Positions 1 through 4,217 of a DNA stretch of 9,287 nt are shown piece by piece. The notes below the pieces were generated by a model. That model was not told the DNA's origin. It made no database searches and worked only from the letters and a program-made list of their open reading frames with translations. The stretch is taken from NCBI GenBank assembly GCA_017415945.1, contig JAFQDR010000075.1:1-9287 (forward strand). The letters are read 5' to 3'. The translations under genes were made by a program, and so were the position numbers. Numbering within the stretch: the stretch's first letter is position 1; every line of letters begins with the position of its first letter. This DNA is from Oscillospiraceae bacterium. Lineage in GTDB: Bacteria > Bacillota_A > Clostridia > Oscillospirales > Oscillospiraceae.

Positions 1-25
1 ATTTGTCCGCATTCTGCGAACAAAT
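1..25. repeat. 11-bp hairpin with one mismatch
   Basis: ATTTGTCCGCA and TGCGAACAAAT pair around a TTC loop with one C/A mismatch. The right arm contains TTCTGCGAA, which recurs at 115-124 and 8935-8944 (there as TTCTGCGAAG). It has no T tract, so it is not a canonical terminator. It belongs to the gene-free left end. Confidence 0.6.
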
Positions 26-47
26 TCCACACTTGCAGACCTATTTG

Positions 48-82
48 TATTTTTCGCTTCGTACATGCCGGCGCGAAAAATA
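48..82. repeat. 10-bp perfect inverted repeat
   Basis: TATTTTTCGC (48-57) and GCGAAAAATA (73-82) are perfect inverted copies around a 15-base loop. No gene is attached to it. The role is unknown: it could be a degenerate repeat element or the end of a transcript arriving from outside the window. Confidence 0.6.
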
Positions 83-94
83 GATTTGACTTTG

Positions 95-114
95 TTTCGT
101 CCTTACGGACGAAA
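95..114. repeat. 8-bp perfect hairpin
   Basis: TTTCGTCC (95-102) pairs perfectly with GGACGAAA (107-114) around TTAC. TTCTGCGAAGC and a T6 run (positions 127-132) follow on the plus strand. The T run is 12 bases from the stem, which is too far for a normal intrinsic terminator. Confidence 0.6.
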
Positions 115-142
115 TTCTGCGAAGCATTTTTTGACAGTCTGA

Positions 143-167
143 GGACACCCGCAAGGGGTGTCCCTAC
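143..167. repeat. GTAGGG-type palindrome
   Basis: GGACACCC (143-150) and GGGTGTCC (156-163) form a perfect 8-bp stem, ending in CCTAC on the plus strand. Read on the minus strand it begins GTAGGGACACCCC. That opening resembles GTAGGGGCGAAC at the ends of the 2592-2669 element: a GTAGGG leader followed by a short GC-rich palindrome. It probably belongs to the same or a related repeat family. Confidence 0.55.
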
Positions 168-185
168 AATATTATAATGTACATT

Positions 186-211
186 ACATCAGACTGGCAG
201 GAGTAAACGCA
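186..211. repeat. 26-bp direct repeat, distal copy of cdd 3' end
   Basis: This segment is identical over 26 bp to 331-356, the last codons of cdd. Read on the minus strand it encodes the same final residues (FTPASLM) and is followed by TAA instead of the TGA used by the intact gene. Bases 212-330 between the copies contain a long hairpin but no gene. The arrangement suggests an insertion or duplication event at the 3' end of cdd. Confidence 0.85.
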
Positions 212-284
212 GCGTCCTCGCGAACTCCATATCGCTATTCCCCTGTAGTCAAGGGAAGGGCGCTCATTTCGTTGCTCGTCCTTT

Positions 285-319
285 TCACAACACATCCATT
301 TCATTGGGATGTGTTGTGA
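285..319. repeat. 13-bp perfect hairpin downstream of cdd
   Basis: TCACAACACATCC (285-297) and GGATGTGTTGTGA (307-319) pair perfectly around a 9-base loop, 10 bases past the cdd stop. It could end or protect the cdd transcript. However, the minus strand continues AAAAGG rather than a T run, so a Rho-independent terminator is not well supported. It lies wholly inside the 119 bp between the two 26-bp repeats. Confidence 0.6.
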
Positions 320-328
320 GTATTTCCG

Positions 329-736
329 TCACATCAGACTGGCAGGAGTAAACGCATAGGGTAAAATGTCCCGCAGGGTGGTGACCATGTAGCTGCCGTC
401 GGTTTTGCCCAGCACCAGCACCAGATCGCAATTAAACTCCGCCATGACCTGTCGGCAGATGCCGCAGGGCATGGAGTAATCCTCGGGCTTACCGTCGGCG
501 CAGTACACCGCAATGCGCACAAAATCACGATGTCCTTCGCTGACTGCCTTGAAGATAGCGGTGCGTTCGGCGCAGTTGGTAGCACCGTAGGAGCTGTTTT
601 CCACATTGCAGCCCGTGAACACCGTGCCGTCACCGCATTCCAGTGCCGCACCCACACGGAAGTGGGAATAGGGCACGTAGGCATTGTCCGCTGCTTTCAC
701 AGCCAGATCCAGCAATTCTTTGTCTGTCAGTCTCAT
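329..736 (-). CDS. cdd: Cytidine deaminase
   Basis: This enzyme hydrolytically deaminates cytidine and deoxycytidine to uridine and deoxyuridine in pyrimidine salvage, in the cytosol. The 135-residue protein is the usual length of the homotetrameric Firmicutes type. Visible motifs are the substrate-binding segment VPYSHFRVGAAL (21-32), N44 and E46 in CNVENSSYG, the NCAER motif with zinc ligand C55 and catalytic E57, and PCGICRQ with zinc ligands C91 and C94. The start is fixed by AGGAGG six bases before ATG. That site lies inside the end of the upstream lipoprotein gene, whose stop is one base away, so the two are very probably translationally coupled. The last 26 bp are duplicated downstream at 186-211. 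The protein end looks normal for the family. Confidence 0.97.
   Translation of the reverse strand: MRLTDKELLDLAVKAADNAYVPYSHFRVGAALECGDGTVFTGCNVENSSYGATNCAERTAIFKAVSEGHRDFVRIAVYCADGKPEDYSMPCGICRQVMAEFNCDLVLVLGKTDGSYMVTTLRDILPYAFTPASLM
331..356. repeat. 26-bp direct repeat, proximal copy within cdd
   Basis: This is the second copy of the 26-bp repeat. It lies inside the cdd coding region and carries its last residues and the first part of its stop codon (on plus, the A of TCA). The offset to the other copy is exactly 145 bp. Confidence 0.85.
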
Positions 737-737
737 A

Positions 738-2573
738 TCAGCCCTCCTGTGGTCTGTTCATGGATGTCTGGGGTGTGGGGGTGGGCTTTTCCTCATCGGG
801 CGTGGGAGAAGGCTCCTCATCGGGGGTCGTTTCGGGGGTGGGTGTGGGTGTTTCGGTCACATCCGGAGTTGCCGTAGGTGCCGCACTCTGGGTGGGAATG
901 GGGCGCTTGGTGTTTTCGGGCTCGGGAGTGGCGCTTTCATCGATCTCCGCCAAGTCCAAATCACCGTCACCGTCAGCATCCACCAGGCCTGCAGTGGGAT
1001 CGATGACCCAATTTTGGAAGCCGTAGAACAGGTTGTACTGGGTGGGGTTCATGCCCTGTACCACGTCACGGTGGGTCAGCACCTGCTGTTCCTCAAAGAG
1101 AATGGGAATAATGTAGGCGTTGTCCATAATATAGCGGCACATAGCATCACAGTTGTTTTTGCGCTCCGTATCCCCCTTTGCACTCAGGTAGTTCAAGATC
1201 ACCTCATACACATTGGGGTCGGACATATTATAAAAGTTCTTCACGCCGTTGGTGGACAGCATATCCATCAGGGAGAAGTCGGGGGGCAGCTTGATTTCCC
1301 CGTAGAACATATCGTATTCCTTGTAAACGATAGCATTGACATAATCCGACCAGCTCAGCTGCTTCAGCTTCACAGGGATCCCGATGGCGTTCAAATCCTC
1401 CACAATGCGCTTGGCAGCCTTTACCTTGTCGGTATTGTCCGCGGCAACGATCATTTCCACATCGATCTCCGCAATGCCGCCGGGCAGCTGGTATTCGCAC
1501 ATACCGTCCGCGTCAAAGTCCTGTACCCCCGCCACTTGGAATTCTCTCTGGGCTTTGATCAGGTCGAACTCGTACTGCTCCGCCAGACCTTGGTTATACA
1601 GGTCATTGGTGGGAGGAATGGGCAGTGTGGCCTCCACCGCGGAGCCGTTGTAGATACTGTCCACAATATACGCACGATTCACCGCAAAGGAAATGGCCTT
1701 GCGCATCTGGGGATAGCAGGTAAATTCCTCGTTCACGTTGAAGCCGATGTACTGCATATTGGTGGTGGCAAAGTGACGGACCTCGTTCTGGGAGCCGTAG
1801 CCCAGTCGGGACAGGCTGGTGGGGTCATTGACCGCAATATCCACCACAGAGGAGGAATAAGCGGCGATCTTCTCGTCGGGACTGCCGTTGTCGTGGAGGT
1901 AGATCACATCCAGAGGGGTGCTGTCCGCAAAGCGGTGCTCCTCGTACTTCACCAGCTTGGTCATGTCCGTATCGAACATATACTGCCCCGTACCTTCGGG
2001 CATAGTGGAGTCGGAGCCCTTCTTGATAATGGGGATGTTCAGATTGCGGGGAAACAGCTGGTTCACATCGGACAGGGAGATCATCACCTGATCACTGTCG
2101 TTAAATGCACTGATGCCCCAGATCTTGTTCAGACGTGCCCCATAGATATCGCTCTTTCGAGCCTGATCGATGGAGTATGCCACGTCCTCCGCAGTCACGG
2201 TGCTGCCGTCATGGAAGGTCACGGTAGGGTCGATCTTCAGCATCCAGCTGATGCCATTATCGGAGTCGGCGGAGGTAATAATGTTATAAATGACATTATA
2301 ATCCGGGTCCAGATCCACTGCGAACTCATACACCAGACAGTCAACGATGTAGTTGGCCTGACTGCTGGTGCGCAGCGGGTTGAGGCTTTGATCCGCATCG
2401 TAGCCCAGAGAGAATACCGCATCCGCTGCCTTTACCGCAACGGAGCTCTGGTTAGGGTCGATGTTCAGAGTGGAATCATCTTCCTCCTCATCCTCACCGC
2501 CGCAGGCACACAGACTCATCAGCATCACCAGTGCCAACAGCAGCGCCATCATACGTTTTAGGTTATGTTTCAT
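738..2573 (-). CDS. Family-5 extracellular solute-binding lipoprotein with EF-hand-like loop and Pro/Thr tail
   Basis: This 611-residue protein is predicted to be exported and lipid-anchored outside the membrane, capturing a solute for an ABC importer. The N-terminus has basic residues, a hydrophobic stretch (8-21) and a lipobox LCAC with the modified cysteine at 24. An acidic linker follows, then a family-5 (SBP_bac_5, oligopeptide/nickel type) domain over roughly residues 50-530. Recognisable features are FSLGYDADQSLNPL near the start, WMLKIDPTVTFHDGSTVTAEDVAYS, and a DFDADGMCEY loop. Residues 532-543 (DADGDGDLDLAE) fit the EF-hand calcium loop pattern. The last 68 residues are Pro/Thr/Glu-rich low complexity, a plausible wall spacer. 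No permease or ATPase genes are adjacent, so it is an orphan here and its ligand cannot be told. AGAAGG lies 8 bases before ATG. It runs into cdd with one base between. I see no clear promoter upstream. Confidence 0.9.
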   Translation of the reverse strand: MKHNLKRMMALLLALVMLMSLCACGGEDEEEDDSTLNIDPNQSSVAVKAADAVFSLGYDADQSLNPLRTSSQANYIVDCLVYEFAVDLDPDYNVIYNIITSADSDNGISWMLKIDPTVTFHDGSTVTAEDVAYSIDQARKSDIYGARLNKIWGISAFNDSDQVMISLSDVNQLFPRNLNIPIIKKGSDSTMPEGTGQYMFDTDMTKLVKYEEHRFADSTPLDVIYLHDNGSPDEKIAAYSSSVVDIAVNDPTSLSRLGYGSQNEVRHFATTNMQYIGFNVNEEFTCYPQMRKAISFAVNRAYIVDSIYNGSAVEATLPIPPTNDLYNQGLAEQYEFDLIKAQREFQVAGVQDFDADGMCEYQLPGGIAEIDVEMIVAADNTDKVKAAKRIVEDLNAIGIPVKLKQLSWSDYVNAIVYKEYDMFYGEIKLPPDFSLMDMLSTNGVKNFYNMSDPNVYEVILNYLSAKGDTERKNNCDAMCRYIMDNAYIIPILFEEQQVLTHRDVVQGMNPTQYNLFYGFQNWVIDPTAGLVDADGDGDLDLAEIDESATPEPENTKRPIPTQSAAPTATPDVTETPTPTPETTPDEEPSPTPDEEKPTPTPQTSMNRPQEG

Positions 2574-2591
2574 GTATCATACCTTCTATCC

Positions 2592-2669
2592 GTAGGGGCG
2601 AACATCGTTCGCCCGTTTTTCAATTCTAACTAACTTTTGCCGAAGCGGGCGAACACTGTTCGCCCCTAC
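2592..2669. repeat. 78-bp composite inverted-repeat element
   Basis: GTAGGGGCGAAC at 2592-2603 is the exact reverse complement of GTTCGCCCCTAC at 2658-2669, giving 12-bp terminal inverted repeats. Each end is itself a hairpin: GGGCGAAC-ATC-GTTCGCCC (2596-2614) and GGGCGAAC-ACT-GTTCGCCC (2647-2665). The 44 bases between the two hairpins hold GTTTTT and AT-rich DNA but no gene. It lies just upstream of the lipoprotein gene. The form is that of a small non-autonomous (MITE-like) or REP-doublet element. Confidence 0.75.
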
Positions 2670-2680
2670 ATACTCACAAG

Positions 2681-2703
2681 GCTCCCCTATGTAAAAGGGG
2701 AGC
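2681..2703. repeat. GCTCCCC palindrome
   Basis: GCTCCCCT (2681-2688) and AGGGGAGC (2696-2703) form a perfect 8-bp stem. The same arms occur in GCTCCCCTT-TT-AAGGGGAGC at 3657-3676, inside repeat copy A. It therefore belongs to a dispersed palindromic family present at least twice in this window. Confidence 0.7.
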
Positions 2704-2710
2704 GTATCAC

Positions 2711-2751
2711 CCTCTCCCTTTGGGAGAGGTGCCCCGAAGGGGCGGAGAGGG
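2711..2751 (-). repeat. CTCTCC-type palindromic repeat, copy C (inverted, diverged)
   Basis: On the minus strand this reads CTCTCCG, an internal hairpin GCCCC-TTC-GGGGC, then CACCTCTCCC-AAA-GGGAGAGG. The layout matches copies A and B: CTCTCCG, an internal palindrome with central TTCG, CCACCTCTCC, a short loop, GGAGAGG. It is in the opposite orientation to them and begins 6 bases after the pgeF stop codon. Confidence 0.6.
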
Positions 2752-2757
2752 CATTCC

Positions 2758-3555
2758 TCAATCTATCACAATCAGTGCAGCTTGGCTGCCTCTATTGCCT
2801 TGGGTGTATCGGTGGGACCAGTACTTGTCATGGCTGCACACGGTACATTCCTCGGAAACGAGAATGTTTTCCCGCTCCAGTCCCAATCGGGTCAGCCGTC
2901 GGGCAATGGCCTCACGGAGATCCACATAGAACTTGTCCTCCCGTTCCCCTGCTCTCACCAGACCCTCATGGTCGTCGGGCAGCAGGGCATACACCGCCTC
3001 GGGAACCTCGGGCCCAACCTCAAAGCAGCAGTACCCGATGGAGGCTCCCACAGCGGCACGGATCTCCTTGGGATCTGCTCCCAGAGACACCATCTTCTCC
3101 ACCGCGTTCCCCATAATGTCCGCCACGGTGCTGCGCCAGCCGCAGTGGATGGCACCCACCACCTTGTTCACGGGGTCGCACAGCAGCAGGGGCACGCAGT
3201 CTGCCACAAAGGCAATGACCGCCAAGCCGGGGACATTGGTCACGATACCGTCCGCATCATAGGGGACGGGGGTCATCAGAGTATGCACATCAGCCTCGGT
3301 GACGATGCGGACATCATTTCCGTGCACCTGTCTGGTAAAGGCCATGTGATGGGTGGGGATCCCCGTGGCTTCACCCAAACGCCGGTAATTTTCCACGACG
3401 TTTTCGGGAGCATCCCCACGGTTTTCCCCCAGATTCAGAGAGGACAGATACCCTTCGCTGACCCCGCCGTAACGGGTGGTGAAGCAGTGCTTCATGGGGA
3501 TGTGGGATGCTGTCATATAGACGACACCGTTTGTATTTTGTTCGGTAAAATGCAT
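2758..3555 (-). CDS. pgeF: Laccase-domain purine nucleoside phosphorylase / PgeF family protein
   Basis: Members of the YfiH/YlmD/PgeF (Cu-oxidase_4) family have been reported as zinc-dependent purine nucleoside phosphorylases and adenosine deaminases. A peptidoglycan-editing role has also been reported in E. coli. The protein is cytosolic. I start it at ATG 3555 (265 residues), because GGAGG ends five bases before that ATG, whereas the GTG two codons upstream lies in the ribosome binding site. Metal ligands by family comparison are H78 in QVHGND, C120 in ADCVPLLL and H137 in HCGWRSTV. The C-terminal region shows GYCCFEVG, VDLREA and EECTVCS. The length is typical. It is separated from the lipoprotein gene by about 180 bp of palindromes. 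With cdd close by it may form a nucleoside-salvage neighbourhood, which is inference. Confidence 0.93.
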   Translation of the reverse strand: MHFTEQNTNGVVYMTASHIPMKHCFTTRYGGVSEGYLSSLNLGENRGDAPENVVENYRRLGEATGIPTHHMAFTRQVHGNDVRIVTEADVHTLMTPVPYDADGIVTNVPGLAVIAFVADCVPLLLCDPVNKVVGAIHCGWRSTVADIMGNAVEKMVSLGADPKEIRAAVGASIGYCCFEVGPEVPEAVYALLPDDHEGLVRAGEREDKFYVDLREAIARRLTRLGLERENILVSEECTVCSHDKYWSHRYTQGNRGSQAALIVID

Positions 3556-3587
3556 AAACACCTCCGAAATATGTAAAAGAATGTAAG

Positions 3588-3717
3588 CTCTCCGACCTCG
3601 CTTCGCTCGGCCACCTTTCCTTAAAAGGAGAGGCTTTTTGCGTTCCTCCGCCCTTGGCTCCCCTTTTAAGGGGAGCTGGCATCTGCGAGGAACGAGCAGA
3701 TGACTGAGAGGTCATCA
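3588..3717. repeat. Palindromic repeat element, copy A (two-module)
   Basis: The first 61 bp (3588-3648) match copy B at 4135-4195 with one mismatch. They carry CTCTCCGACC, a central GCTTCGC, and the hairpin CCTTTCCTT-AA-AAGGAGAGG followed by CTTTTTG. A second module runs the other way: the hairpin GCTCCCCTT-TT-AAGGGGAGC (3657-3676), the stem ATCTGC/GCAGAT (3681-3701), and GATGACTGAGAGGTCATC. The outer ends CTCTC and GAGAG are inverted. The stop codon of the nuclease gene (3715-3717) lies inside the repeat's final GTCATCA. Confidence 0.8.
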
Positions 3718-4095
3718 ATATATTGCGTCGATACCCGCCTCGGGATTCTTGATTCGTCTTTGTATCATCCTATGAATAAACTCACATACACCATCGAAGT
3801 TACCAAAAACCTCATTGTTGGGAATTCTCAAAACCGCTAAACCGAGACCTTCAAGATATTTTGTTCGCTCCGCATCATAGGTATTTTTTCTTCCATCATA
3901 ATGCTGTGAACCATCCAGTTCAATCACCAATTGCGCTGAGGCACAGTAGAAATCCACAATATAGCCACCGACAATCCGCTGCCTGTAAATGTGCTCCGGA
4001 TAGTCTTTCAAATAGTCATACCAAAGATGCCGTTCTTCCTTTGTCATGTTCCGCCGAAGATTTCGTGCATTGGACAATAGTTTTCCCATTGGCAT
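3715..4095 (-). CDS. DUF559 family PD-(D/E)XK-type endonuclease
   Basis: This is a small nuclease-like protein of the DUF559 (PF04480) family, related in fold to very-short-patch-repair (Vsr) and restriction endonucleases. No specific substrate is known to me. From ATG 4095 it has 126 residues. A GTG two codons earlier overlaps the AAAGGTG ribosome binding site and is less likely; ATG 4089 is another candidate. Landmarks are ARNLRRNMTKEERHLWYDYL near the N-terminus, VDFYC with acidic D48, ELDGSQHYD with E59, D61 and H65 as probable active-site residues, and LAVLRIPNNEV, typical of the family's final strand. It appears complete. It lies between direct copies of a palindromic repeat, and its TGA stop lies in one of them. 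This suggests it moved in, or is maintained, as a cassette together with the repeat. Confidence 0.88.
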   Translation of the reverse strand: MPMGKLLSNARNLRRNMTKEERHLWYDYLKDYPEHIYRQRIVGGYIVDFYCASAQLVIELDGSQHYDGRKNTYDAERTKYLEGLGLAVLRIPNNEVFGNFDGVCEFIHRMIQRRIKNPEAGIDAIY

Positions 4096-4134
4096 TCTCA
4101 CCTTTCACCGCAGCATTGCGAAGAAATTGATTAC

Positions 4135-4217
4135 CTCTCCGACCTCGCTTCGCTCGGCCACCTCTCCTTAAAAGGAGAGGCTTTTTGCGTTCCTCGCGGA
4201 TGACTGAGAAGTCATCA
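4135..4217. repeat. Palindromic repeat element, copy B (internally deleted)
   Basis: Bases 4135-4195 are 60/61 identical to 3588-3648 and in the same orientation. Instead of the second module of copy A there is only GCGGATGACTGAGAAGTCATCA, so the GCTCCCC hairpin is missing. The secA stop codon (4215-4217) occupies the same GTCATCA position as the stop of the nuclease gene in copy A. The hairpin CCTCTCCTT-AA-AAGGAGAGG followed by CTTTTTG could terminate plus-strand transcription. Confidence 0.8.

Noticed and set aside
684..2561. A 625-codon plus-strand open frame opposite the solute-binding lipoprotein gene.
   Set aside because: It is the shadow of a clearly recognisable minus-strand gene, has no ribosome binding site of note, and its Gly/His/Val-rich translation resembles no protein.
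2596..2620. Hairpin GGGCGAAC/GTTCGCCC followed by GTTTTT as a plus-strand intrinsic terminator.
   Set aside because: No plus-strand gene precedes it, and it is one end of a symmetric repeat element. Incidental termination is possible but is not its evident nature.
2782..3576. A 264-codon plus-strand open frame opposite pgeF.
   Set aside because: It is antisense to a gene with all family metal-ligand motifs. The translation is low in recognisable structure.
3588..4217. A CRISPR array or composite transposon with IS ends.
   Set aside because: There are only two direct copies with a gene between them, no regular spacers, and no DDE transposase.
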